A stretch of DNA of 64,000 nt. It comes from Nyssa sinensis (taxonomy: Eukaryota; Streptophyta; Magnoliopsida; Cornales; Nyssaceae). The stretch spans positions 17,630,453 through 17,694,452 of the forward strand of contig CM018041.1 of NCBI GenBank assembly GCA_008638375.1, read 5' to 3'. A program made the position numbers and the translations under genes. Positions 1 through 10,646 of this stretch are shown one piece after another (positions within the stretch are counted from its first letter, which is position 1; each line of letters begins with the position of its first letter). The notes below the pieces were generated by a model that was given only the letters and a program-made list of their open reading frames with translations, did not search any database and was not told the DNA's origin.

Positions 1-930
1 GACCAAAAGACCCAAAGGAAGGACCCTAAAACCTGAGTTGCAGGTTTTGACCTTAAAGATGAATGCCACAAACAACTCTTAACCTTTATTTTTAGAACGA
101 GGAACAAAAACCCATGTTGCGATGAGCATCATGAAAAAAACAGAAGTTAAAACGGCTGAGAAACGAGCTCTAATGGAGCTCTGAAAGTACACAGCCATTG
201 AAGATCGACAGAGCTTTTAGGATTGAGACAACCCATAAAAAAATGCCAAACTGTTCCCTAATGTCCCAAAAAAGCATATGAATTGAAAATAGAGGAAATT
301 GACGCTTACAAATCCACAAAATAGGAGATTAAGATTTCAGAAATTAGGTTTATAGTGACCCTCACGATGGGGATGATGACCAATACGAGTCGGACTTTCG
401 AGTCGGGTCGGGTCGGGAAATTACAATAATAACCTTGAGTTTAAGGGAAATTACAAAATACCTCTGAACATAAGTAAAATGATTAAAACGCCCTTATTAA
501 GTGAGAAATACTTCACGTTATCATAAAATGAGCTAGATAAATCCAAACCGAGATTTGTAAAGAACAAACTTATGTTTTTTTGACATTTTGGACCTAATGG
601 TGGGCCCCGCTCGGGAAAATTAATTTCTTAAATATATAAATGGACAAACTCGACTAATTCTAAAAAAGTCTCAAAGGCTAAATGAAGCTACCAAATGACC
701 TCCAAAAAGTATAAAGGTACTTACCCTTAGGTTTTTTGACGTTTTGGACTCAACGATGGAGTCCGTTTTGGTAAATAAGATACCTAAAATACTGATGTGT
801 AAAATTGACCATTTTTAGGACACTCTTAGAGGTATAACGAACTACCAAAAAAGTATAAAAGAATCAATTAAAGATATAATCTAAATTTTATAAGTCCATA
901 AACTTAAAACACAACCTATAGGACCAAAAG
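1..930 (+). mobile_element. Family D long LTR, first part (enters from outside the window)
   Basis: This stretch and 4330-5740 read as one plus-strand long LTR interrupted by the LTR at 931-4329. It contains the module seen in the other long LTRs here, a GGAC...GTCC half-palindrome followed by an A-rich run, at 590-608 and 746-764. The text breaks at 930 and resumes with similar AT-rich LTR sequence at 4330. No reading frame of a known protein is visible. The 5' end lies outside the window, so total length and target duplication cannot be judged. Confidence 0.55.
746..764. other. Hairpin module, perfect 6 bp stem
   Basis: The sequence reads GGACTC, a 7-base loop, then GAGTCC. The same module recurs in other LTRs of the window with different but still paired stem bases (52307-52325, 61898-61916) or the same bases (15827-15845). 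Confidence 0.6.
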
Positions 931-1562
931 TGTCACGACCCGCAACCCACCCTCTGCGGATCAACGGATCGCGACCATCCGACCCGGCCCTTTTATCGAA
1001 TCGGACCTGATCATCCTGTTGCACTCTTTTTAGTGCAACTAACATGTAACACAGCGGAAGACAATACAATAAAAAGTCTGCTAATATAAAAGTGAGGTTT
1101 GAAAATTTTCTAATCATCACCTCATCCCCAGGATGTGATTACACGGGAGTGCTACAAGACTGTACTACTATTACCTTTGCTTTGTCAAATTGTCCAATCC
1201 TTAGTCGTAGTCTCCTATTGTCCGTCCTCTTTATCATTCCCTGAAAAATTTATATAAAAAGGAGTGAGCTACACAAGCTCAGTAAGTAAGTCCCTTACTC
1301 TGCATGTGTACAAGATCTGAAAGGAACAGAGTGACAATGGACATGATAGCCAGTCAATATCATGTAACAATTATAGCTCATCAATAGATATCAATGATCA
1401 GGGATATAATTGATAATCATGAATATCAAGTCTGAAGGATCATATCATATGCAATAATCGAAGCTGTCGGAAACATGATCATAGAATGTACTCAAAGAAA
1501 CTGTGCAACAGCTTGATCATACAATGAATCTCAATAAAAATGGTGATGACATAACTGGTGAA

Positions 1563-1741
1563 TCTATTGGAGCGCGGATGTACCACCATCCTCCTGAAAT
1601 TCTCAACATCTGGCCCCTTTTTGCCCAAGTCTATTGGAGCGCGGACGTACCGCCATCCTCCTGAAATTCTCAACATCTGGCCCCTTTTGGCCCAAGTGTA
1701 TTGAGCGCGGACGTACCGCCATCCTCCTGAAATTCTCAACA
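1563..1741. repeat. 67 bp tandem repeat, about 2.7 copies
   Basis: Three successive copies start near 1563, 1630 and 1697. Each contains the core GCGGA(C/T)GTACC(G/A)CCATCC followed by CTCCTGAAATTCTC. They differ by only a few bases and the last is truncated. Short open frames run through them but are by-products of the repetition. Confidence 0.85.
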
Positions 1742-3479
1742 ACGTGTGTCATGGATTGGGACTCATGATCAAGATATAGCATCAATAATGAATATGAAAC
1801 TCAAGAGCAAGATATAACATTATAGCTGAACTAATTCACTGATGGGAAATATCACATGTGTGGAATCATAAGAATCTGATATCACAAATAGGAGTACAAA
1901 TGCATATAGAAAGAACTGTGACATGGCTAGGAATGTACTACATGCAGAGGTCGGATATTACTTACCTTGAGTTCTTAACATTTCATTTTATCTGGTTATC
2001 ACCATAGCTTTTCCATAGCTCTCTTTCTTATTTCCGTCATTCGAATGCTCCTATAATCATGGATTAAAATATGTAACACATTGAATTAATACTCGTTTTA
2101 TCTTTATACTTCGAGTAAGCTCATTAAGTCTTAAAGATGCATTCGTCATTTTATAGTTTATATTACTAGGTCTTGTATATAAATTCTCAAGTCTTTTGGA
2201 ACTTATTTTGAACCTGAAATCCTACAATTTTCCCACACCCAGTGAGTTATTCCGGCCATGCACCGGTGACTGTATTTTATTTATTATTATTATTATTATT
2301 TTATTTTTATTTTTATTTTTATTTTTATCTTTATCCTAACTTGGTCATTTCTTGACCATTTTGTATGATTTCAACTGTTTTGGATTCGTTGAATGATTTC
2401 TTGGTTGCTTCCATTCATCAATTCAAGTTTAGTTTAAATTTAATTTTTCTAATTTCTGCCGTACATTTACACAGACAGTTCATTCATGTTTCTTCCAATT
2501 TTTCTTCTTTTAATTCCTAATGGTCTGAACTGTACATAAGGAGGGAGTTAAGCATTTACCTTAATCTCATGCCAGACTTTCTGAAACTCCCCTTCTGCTC
2601 CATTCATGGTGGCTCTTGCTTCAGTTTCTATTTTTCTCATTCTGGTGTAGCCATTTCTCACACATCCATCTCTTCTTCCGTTTCTCTTGTACCTTTGTCT
2701 AAATGTTTGGCTTCTATTTGATTGAGCTTTTGTTTTCTCTCTTACTCACTCTCTCTCTCAGTCTCAGGAATGAGTTATTTTACTGATTTTTCCACAGATA
2801 TAGAGTTATATATATCTAGATACAGAGGAGTCAAGAATTCTATAGACTTCCACTATGTCGGTTGCCTATCCTTAAGCTGGAAGTTTCCAGCTTGCTTATC
2901 TATGCCTATTGGTCAAACCTTTTGGCTACCTTTCCTTTCTATATATATATTATGGCCTCACATGGTTATTTTCTAGCAGCTTCTGCTGTTTTCTTTTTCC
3001 TGCTTGTAACATATGTTTATATACATTATAAAATATTGATAAAGTTGGCATAAAGCCAAGCTCGGTATCATTATTATTTATTTTGCCAAATTTTGGATCC
3101 CTGATTACTTTCTTCTTCTTCTTCTTCTTTTTTTCACTTATTTCCAAGCTCAAAACTAAGTTTAATCTAACTTCAAATTTTCCTCATTTTCAGCCGTGTT
3201 GCAGAACTGATTTTCTTAGATTTTTCGTACGAATTTTGGTTCATAATGGTTTAAAATTTATCCACAAAATTCTCCAATACAAATGCAAGCCATTAAATTT
3301 AAATTGATACATGTTCTAGTCGTTTTTCCTTCTTCCAGCTTCTATTCCCTTTGATAATTTCTTGTTTTTGACAGATTATTTTTTCTTAGTTTTTCTTGAA
3401 TGTTATTGATTCCTACAACTCAAAACTAAATTTATAATAGTACAGAGTAAAATTAAAGCAACAAAATTTAATTTTGTTA

Positions 3480-3645
3480 CCTATTTTGCCGACCTTCAGA
3501 ATTTTCTCCTTCTTCTTCTTCCTGTTTTTCTTCTTCTCACGCTCCGTCGTCTCTCCATTTCTGTCTCTCTTTTCTTATTTCAGTAGTGGTTTGTTTAGAG
3601 GTTACTTTCCAAATTTTTCTAGACTAAGAGATCTATCTATCTATC

Positions 3646-3676
<31 letters not shown>

Positions 3677-4110
3677 TGTGAGGTCGGTTCGAATTTTCCA
3701 GAGAAGCTTCATGAAGTCTCTCTCTAAATATCTCACATGTGTTGCCACCTTTTTATCTCTCCAGAACTTTCAGCCCTCTTTCCTTTTTTTTTTTTGTACC
3801 GACTTCTACACACTTCTTCCTTTTTTCCACGTCTAGTAATTTCCACCAATTCTACAATTCTCTTTCACCGCTTCCTTTCTTTTCATTTCTTTTATTTCAT
3901 TTTATTTCTTTTATTATTTCATCATTTTCTTTTCTTTTATTCTTTTATTTTATTTTATTATCACATGTTTACCCACTTATATATTTTCATTTCTTTCATC
4001 TCATTATTTTATTTTATTTTATTATTTTTGTTATTACATTATTACATTATTTTTATTATCACATGCTCTCCACTTTCATTTCTTTTATTATTTAATTATT
4101 TCCTAAATTT
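3480..4110. repeat. Pyrimidine-rich low-complexity tract
   Basis: The plus strand is dominated by T and C with many TTTC, TTCTT and TTATT runs. Open frames here encode Phe/Leu/Ser-rich strings only and are composition artefacts. The tract lies inside the LTR at 931-4329. Confidence 0.75.
3630..3673. repeat. (ATCT)n/(AT)n microsatellite
   Basis: A run of ATCT units passes into an AT dinucleotide run of about 25 bases within the minus-strand LTR. Confidence 0.9.
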
Positions 4111-4329
4111 ATAACATGATAAATCACATGCATTTTTCTCATAATTCTCCGGCTTTTAGTACGGTAGGCCTCGGGTACTCGAAATTGTCTATCATTAAAC
4201 TGTACATCATACTTTATTTAAATAATAAATTAGTGTTTGATTTGAAGTTACATGTCATGACCTTGCTCAGCTCGGGTCGGCACCACCTGACTCGGGTTGG
4301 CACCACCTAACTCGGGTCGGGGTGTTACA

Positions 4330-5740
4330 TTTAACAGACCCATCAATAAAATCATATTAAGTCCATACATAAAATTGAACTAAATAATGTTTCTTGATTA
4401 ATAGGATCATCGAAGGGAAAGGGGAAAGAGGTTTGAATTCTCTTAAAAGGAGGAGAAACCATTTTTGAGGTAAGTAAATCCAAACTCTAATATGTGGTAC
4501 TCCTTAGCTATGTCACAGTTATGTTTTTTGGATACTGCCAATTTGTACTTTTATACACACCTGACAGTTATTTGATTCCATAATTTGATACTTGTACTTC
4601 CTTGTGGATATGTGGAGATTTCATTTGCTAATATCTTGATGTGATTGCTTGCACATTTCTGTAACCCTTAATTTGGACATTGGAAAACTGCTATGTTTCT
4701 CATGACTGAGAATTTGATATTGCACATAGATGTACATTTCTTGTGGAACTCCTCTGATTTATGATATTATTATGAGTGTCGGGAGTTGTGTCTATCAAAA
4801 TGCCCATCCCAATTCTATAGATGCTGATTTGGACCTACGGGTCGGTGATTGGGAATGATACCTAACATTTAGTCCATGAAGGATATGATATTTAATAAGA
4901 GCTCTTAGTGTTATTCAGGAACCCAGATGAGGGGTAAACCTGAATAAGTGCTATTTGGGGGTAGTCGAGCCCTATTTGTTGTTAGCATCTATTAGACTCA
5001 GTTATTAGTATCATATATCTTTTATTTGATCGATGATGCATTATTCGATTATGGATACAATTTTCAAGCCTATCATTAGACTTGATTTGATATCTTGTGA
5101 TTTTTAGTAGCTAATTGTTGTATATGCTAAATCTCTATTATTGACTTGCTAAACTGTTTACATTGTGTTTTTCAAACTGTTTTGGGATGTGCCTTTTTGG
5201 ACCCACGGGTTATTCTTAGTGACTCACTTTCTTGGTGACTGGCTATTTTGTTATATCCTTTGCTTGGCATTTGTTTGCATTCTTCTATTTAAACTAACCT
5301 TGACCCATGGTAGAGCGAGAGAATTTACTTATTGAGCTAAGTTAGCTCACTCCAAAAATATATCATGTTTTTTCAGGGAAGGACACGACAGAAGAACTGT
5401 AGGGTGTTCACCGTGAGTAGGCGTTATATTTTTCTTACAGGCCTATCCTTGCATGTAATGGTGGATTCTTTTGATGTATTTGTAATTAGACTAAGTGTGA
5501 TGTAATCTTTTCTCTCCCATGAGTCCACGTCCTGGGTATGACTTTTTGTTTTAAGGATCTGTAATTAAACATTCACTTTTATCATGGCTTGTATAACCAT
5601 ATTATGATGATGGTACTTCATTAATTAATGTGATGGCATGCATTAATGATCCTTAATTAGTATATATCGGGGGATGGCTAGCGGGCCGCGCCCCCGATTG
5701 CTGCCCTTGATCTGCACAAGGTGGGTTTTGGGTCGTGACA
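4330..5740 (+). mobile_element. Family D long LTR, second part with 3' terminus
   Basis: This continues the plus-strand LTR that stops at 930. It ends in GGGTCGTGACA at 5740. Near 5300-5560 it shares with the LTR at 9827-13853 a 'agagaatttacttatt' block, a 'ttagctcactcc' block, a 'tcccatg...ccacgtc' block and the terminal 'gatctgcacaaggtggg' block. Bases 5741 onward (TGGATGGGTGCGCGG) do not look like a standard tRNA primer site, so this may be a solo LTR, but the left flank is outside the window and the point is unresolved. Confidence 0.6.
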
Positions 5741-5950
5741 TGGATGGGTGCGCGGTCTAAGGGCCGTTATTTGGCCTACATTGACATCATATTCTGTGGA
5801 CAGCGATACGAGAGTCCAGACAGCCATATAGAAGGTTGAGGCCTCAGAGTGCTGCACATAGAGTTGGAGTAGTGGTTGTCCCATCTTGAGAAGATGGGCA
5901 AACACTACAAAGGCAGCAAGGCAGAACTTCTCAATCTTGGTAAGTTTAAA
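5741..5950. other. Short unassigned segment between LTR end and tandem array
   Basis: About 200 bases without recognisable transposon sequence. The minus strand carries an open frame of about 65 codons upstream of the LTR boundary, with a hydrophobic stretch and ordinary amino-acid composition. On the plus strand CTTG|GTAAGT near 5940 resembles a splice donor. I recognise no protein. A captured exon fragment is possible but weakly supported. Confidence 0.2.
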
Positions 5951-5965
5951 AGCTGTATCATTTTT

Positions 5966-8333
5966 TAGAACTAGTAAATAACTCTACTACAATTTTTGTA
6001 TAAAAAAAAGGACTTAAGTGTCAAAAATGGCATGTTATGGTCCTTCGATCGCCCAAAATTCTCAAAAATGGTCAAACCACCACCAAACCAGTTTGCACAC
6101 CTCTAAACTAGTAAAATAAATATGCTCAAAACTTACAAAATACAATTTGGATGCTCGGTTTGCAACCTATGCAAAAATAAGGGACTTTAGTGTCGGAAAT
6201 GGCCTGTTTTAGGCCTTTGACCACCCAAAATGTCCAAAACCTATCAAACCAACACCAAACCAGCTCAAAAACATCTAAACTAGTAAAATACATGATCTCA
6301 AACTTAAAAAATATAATTCAGAGGCCCGGTTTGCAACTTATGTGAAAAAAGTGACTTAAGTGTAAAAAACAGCCCGTTTTGGGCCATCGATCGCCCAAGA
6401 TGCCCAGAAATTGTTAAATCACCACCAAAATAGTTCACGAACATCTAAAATAGTAAATTACATGTGCTCAAAATTACAAAACACAATGCATATGCTCAGT
6501 TTTGCAACTTATGCAAAAATAAGAGACTTTAGTGTCGAAAATGGCCCATTTTAGGCTTTTAACAACCCAAAATGCTCGAAAACCATCAAACCCCCACAAA
6601 ATGAGTTCACACACCTCTAAAATATTAATATACATATGCCCAAACTTAAAAAATATAATTTGGATGCCCGATTTGCAACTTATGCAAAAAAAGAGAATTT
6701 AGTATCGAAAATGATCCATTTTGGTCCTTTGACAACCCAAAATGCCTGAAAACCAGCAAACCACCACCAAAACTATTTAAAAACATCTAAAATAGTAATA
6801 TAAACGTTTTAATACCTGCAAAACACAATTCAGATACCCGGTTTGCAACTTATGCTAAAAAAGTGACCTAAGTGTAAAAAACGACCCGTTTTGGGCCTTC
6901 GACCTCCCAAAATGCCCAAAAAAATCAAACCATCAAAAAACTAGTTTAAAAACATCTAAAATAGTAAAATTAATGTGATCAAAGTTACAAAACATAATTT
7001 GGATGCCCGGTTTGTTACTTATGCGAAAAAAAGTGACTTAAGTGTTAAAAGGGCTCGTTTTGGGCCTTCGACTGCCCAAAATGCCCACAAATGGTCAAAC
7101 CACCACCAAACCAGTTTAAAGTATCATAATCATGCTCAAACTTAAAATATACAATTCAAATGCCCAGTTTGTAACTCAAGCAAAACAAAAGTGAGTAAGT
7201 GTCGAAATCAGACTGTTTTGGGTCTTCGACTGCCCAAAATGACTAAAAACTATCAAAACACCACCAAAAAGGTTCACACACCTTTAAAATAGTAAACTAC
7301 ATGTTCTAAACTTACAAAACACAATTCTTATGCCCATTTTACAACTTATGCAAAAAAAATTGACTTAAGTGCAAAAAACGGAACGTTTTGGGCCTTCGAC
7401 AGGCCAAAATGCCCAGAAACTATCAAAACACCACCAAAACAGTTCAAAAACCTATAAACTAGTAAAATACACATTTTAAAACTTACAAAACATAATTCAG
7501 ATGCCTGGTTTGCAACTTATGAAAAAAAAAAAAAGTTACTCAAGTGTCGAAACTGGACCATTTTGGGCCTTCGACAACCCAAAATGCCCGAAAACCATCA
7601 AACCACCACCAAACCAGTTCACACACCCATAAAATAATACAATACACATTCTAAAATATGTAAAAGATAATTTGGATGCCCGATTTGCAACTTATGCAAA
7701 ACAAAGTGACTTAAGTGTCGAAACTTTGACTTTTCAAAATGCTTGAAAACTGTCAAACCACTACCAAAATAGTTCACACACCTCTAAACTAGTAAAATAC
7801 ACATTCTTAAACTTACAAAACATAATTCGGATGCCCGATTTGTAACTTATGCAAAAGTAAGGGACTTTAGTGTTGAAAATGGCTCGTTTTGGGCCTTCGA
7901 GCACCCCAAATGCCTGAAAACCATCAAACCACCACAAAAATAGTTCACACACCTCTAAATTAGTAAAATAAACTTGATCAAACATAAAAAAATAATTTGG
8001 ATGCCCGGTTTGCAACTTATGCAAAAATAAGGGACTTTAGTGTCAAAAATAGCCCGTTTTGGGCTTTCAACCATCCAAAATACCCAAAAACCATCAAACC
8101 ACCACCAGAATAGTTCACACACCTCTAAAATTGTAACAGACACGTGTTCAAACTTACAAAACACAATTCGGATGCCCGATTTGTAACTTATGCAAAAAAG
8201 ATACTTTATTGTCGAAAACGGCCCGTTTTGGTCCTTCAACCCCCCAAAATGCCCGAAAACCATCAAACCACCACCAAACTAGTTCACATACCTCTAAACT
8301 AGTAAAATACACATGCTCAAACTTACAAAACGC
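5966..8333. repeat. Satellite-like tandem array, about 14 units of ~170 bp
   Basis: Equivalent points (a GACTT(A/T)AGTGT core) occur near 6011, 6183, 6353, 6525, 6695, 6865, 7035, 7193, 7362, 7535, 7708, 7863, 8033 and 8202. The spacing is 169-173 bp except two shorter units (~155-158). Each unit has CAAACCACCACCAAA, 'acctctaaactagtaaaata', 'cggatgcccg(g/a)tttgcaactta' and a small hairpin GGCCC-GTTTT-GGGCC. Units are diverged, with no run of identical copies, so the array is not freshly homogenised. Open frames on the minus strand are repeats of the unit and not a gene. It lies between an LTR end and the spacer of element A, so it may be part of a retrotransposon interior. Confidence 0.9.
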
Positions 8334-8340
8334 ATTTATA

Positions 8341-9149
8341 TGTGTGCGTTGATACATGTGTGTGAAAATTGAAATATGTTCGTAAGGAAAAAATTGGTGA
8401 AGAGTATCACTAATATTTTATTCTTCTGAACCTTGGTATATTGACTTAAACTTCATGATTAGAGTACATAAACTACACTGTTTACATTTATATACCTAGT
8501 CGACATACGCGTACATGAAATGAATAGGCTAGTCCTTATTAGTACATGACACTTAGTCTCAGTTATATATAGACTAAGGTGGGAGATGATAGCTTTACTT
8601 TTAGATTGTACTGTGGATATCTTGTGAGTAATTAGGGTACTTAGAAAATATTGGATGATAGGTTACATTGTGGTACAGATGATGTGTATTTATGCCATTG
8701 GGATAAATCACTAAGTAATTTTATAGATTAATTTGAGTTGGGTTAGATGACATAGCATGTGTGAGAGACCTTGGGGTATCATTGTGATCAGTGAGAAGTT
8801 TCCTTTACTTTTTATTGTGTTAAGTTATTAAGGTAAGTCGTGATGCTTGGATGGAGTTTGAAAGGAATTGGCGTTGACGAGCCAATGTGTTTTGAGGATT
8901 TTATTATGTGTTGTGCCATGTGGAATGAGTCGTTACAGATGGGATTAGCACCAGACCCGAGCAGGGAGTGTGGAGATGTCTGTACGCCGCTGCACGCCTA
9001 CCGGTGAGGCGAAGCCTACGGGGGAGATGGTAATGGGAGGAGGTAATGCATTCCACATCGCCTGGCTGAGGGAGAGGTGAGTGATCCATAGGTAAGGCTG
9101 CACGTCTACATGTTACAATGCATTTTGCATTGATCTTTTATTACTGTGT
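8341..9149 (+). mobile_element. Element A non-coding spacer ('spacer X')
   Basis: This stretch lies directly upstream of an integrase fragment and has no protein homology that I can see. From about 8640 to 9100 it aligns by eye with the minus strand of 35880-36400 inside the TR-GAG element, where it lies between gag and the polypurine tract. Shared landmarks are 'ataaatcacta(a/g)gt', 'gcagggagtgt', 'cgctgcacg' and 'ccacatcgcctggctgaggg'. The shared block shows it is a real part of this retrotransposon group and not random filler. Confidence 0.65.
9049..9092 (+). promoter_or_regulatory. USE/TATA-like pair inside spacer X (tentative)
   Basis: CATTCCACATCG ends at 9060 and a weak CCATAGG follows after 26 bases. 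The other copy (minus strand, 35966-35925) has the exact plant snRNA upstream-element form ATCCCACATCG with CTATAG at the same distance. Plant snRNA promoters use RTCCCACATCG followed by a TATA box, with a shorter gap for RNA polymerase III genes. Function here is inference only. Confidence 0.3.
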
Positions 9150-9826
9150 CGAGAGATTGTACGACTACATGGAGTTCCAGTATCCATTGTTTTAGATAAG
9201 GACCCACGTTTCACTGCCCAGTTTTTGGCAGAGCCCCTAGACAGCCTTAGGGACTCAGCTAAGTTAGTACTACCTTTCATCCCCAGACTGATGGTCAGTC
9301 AGGGCGTACCATTCAGATCCTAGAGGACATGCTTAGAGACTGCATTATGGACTTCAGGGGTAGCTGAGAGGATCACCTTGCTTTGGTAGAGTTTGTCTGC
9401 AACCGTAGCTAGCAATTCACCGGTGTATTGGATGGGGTAGGAGAGACAATTGTTTTGGGACCCGATATAGTCCGTGAGACCACAGACAAGATACAAGTGA
9501 TCAGGCAGCGCTTGTTGCCAGCCAGAGTCGCCAGAAGAGTTATGCAGGTAGGAGGCGGCGACCCTTGTCATTCGAGGTTAAGGACCATGTGTTCCTCAGG
9601 ATACCCCCCGACAAGGTTTGAGGAGGTTTGGGCGCAGTGGGGAGCTATCGCCATGATTTATAGACCCCTTTGAGATTCTTGGGAGAGTTGGTGAGGTGGC
9701 TTATAAGCTGGCATTACCACCGCAGCTATCAGGAGTTCATGATGTCTTTCATATATTTATGTTGAGGAAGTACCATCCTGACCCCTCACATGTGTTAGAT
9801 TGGGTAGATCTTTAGTTAGGGGGATG
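9150..9826 (+). pseudogene. Ty3/gypsy integrase C-terminal region, degenerate (element A pol, part 1)
   Basis: Translation gives integrase motifs HGVPVSIV, DKDPRFT, then in a shifted frame FHPQTDGQS, RTIQILEDMLR and DHLALVEF. Downstream come FEVKDHVFL, FIDPFEILGRVGEVAYKLAL and VHDVFHIFMLRKYHPDPSHV. These are the catalytic-core end and C-terminal domain of a Tekay/Del-type integrase, the enzyme that inserts the DNA copy of the element. In-frame stops (TGA and TAG around 9366-9415, TAG at 9813) and several frameshifts show it is dead. Reverse transcriptase and RNase H are absent upstream. The frame stops at an LTR inserted at 9827 and picks up at 13855. Confidence 0.9.
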
Positions 9827-10600
9827 TGTAATATCCCGACCCGGGATATGACACAGAAACTGAGGTAGATCCGATCGAGTACACGTAAACCGAGATAAGT
9901 CGAGCCGAGTAGCGTAATACCCATTATAACCGAACATAAGTTCCGAATAAATTTATATAATTTCATTTTATCCAAGAAGGTCAAATAATAATACCGAGCT
10001 TTAATCAAGCAATGAACAGACTATCGGAGACAAACCGAGACCGCTTCAGACCCAAATATAGTAGACCCTGAGATGCACCAAATTAATTAAGATACAGTGA
10101 CGGGCACGATTACAGAGGTAATTAACCGAAGTTATAATCTCACAAAATTACAAGATTAAGAAAAAGTATGAGTAAACTGAGCCGAGAATAGTAATACCAA
10201 AATAAACCCGAGCGGTATGGAGACTTATATACGTAGGCCAATACATGCCTCGATCTACGTGTGTAATGTATTTTAATAGATGCAAGAATATATATATATA
10301 TATATGAGATAATATATAAATAGAGGTATTAGTATAATTGGATATAAATAGAGGTATTAGTATAATTGGATATGTATTATGTATATATATATATATATAA
10401 AATAAAATATGGATTTATTTTATATATATATATAAGCATACAAAAGAATAAAAAAAAAAAAAAAGAGAAGAAAAGAATAAAAAAAGAAGAAAGAAAGAAA
10501 AGAAAAGAAGAGAAATGGATGGGGAAATGAAGAGGCATGAAACTGATAGGAGAGAAAGGGAAAAAGAAAAAGAAGAAAAGTAAGGTCAAATAAGGTGGCT

Positions 10601-10602
<2 letters not shown>

Positions 10603-10643
<41 letters not shown>
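10603..10643. repeat. (AT)n microsatellite
   Basis: An uninterrupted AT dinucleotide run of about 41 bases in the 5' third of the solo LTR; a shorter one is at 10289-10306. Confidence 0.95.

Positions 10644-10646
<3 letters not shown>

Larger units (their letters stand above)
931..4329 (-). mobile_element. Family D long LTR (about 3.4 kb), minus strand
   Basis: On the minus strand it begins TGTAACACCCCGACCCGAG and ends GGGTCGTGACA, the TG...CA form of an LTR, with extended similarity between its inverted ends. It shares landmarks with the other family D LTRs, including a reversed copy of the block around a 'cccatg...tccacgtcctggg' motif at about 1115-1140 and a block around 'cagagtaagggacttact' at about 1285-1310. 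Flanks AAAAG and TTTAA do not match, so no target duplication is visible; recombination between elements or later decay could explain this. There is no coding capacity for gag or pol, so it is a lone LTR. Confidence 0.65.

Noticed and set aside
3474..4114. Three overlapping frames of 118-125 codons rich in Phe, Leu and Ser
   Set aside because: They are by-products of a pyrimidine-rich tract in an LTR.
926..4334. Target-site duplication for the LTR at 931-4329
   Set aside because: Flanks AAAAG and TTTAA do not match, so no duplication is claimed.
7761..8357. Overlapping minus-strand open frames of 67-103 codons
   Set aside because: They are the 170 bp repeat translated. The unit length is not a multiple of three and the frames shift from unit to unit.
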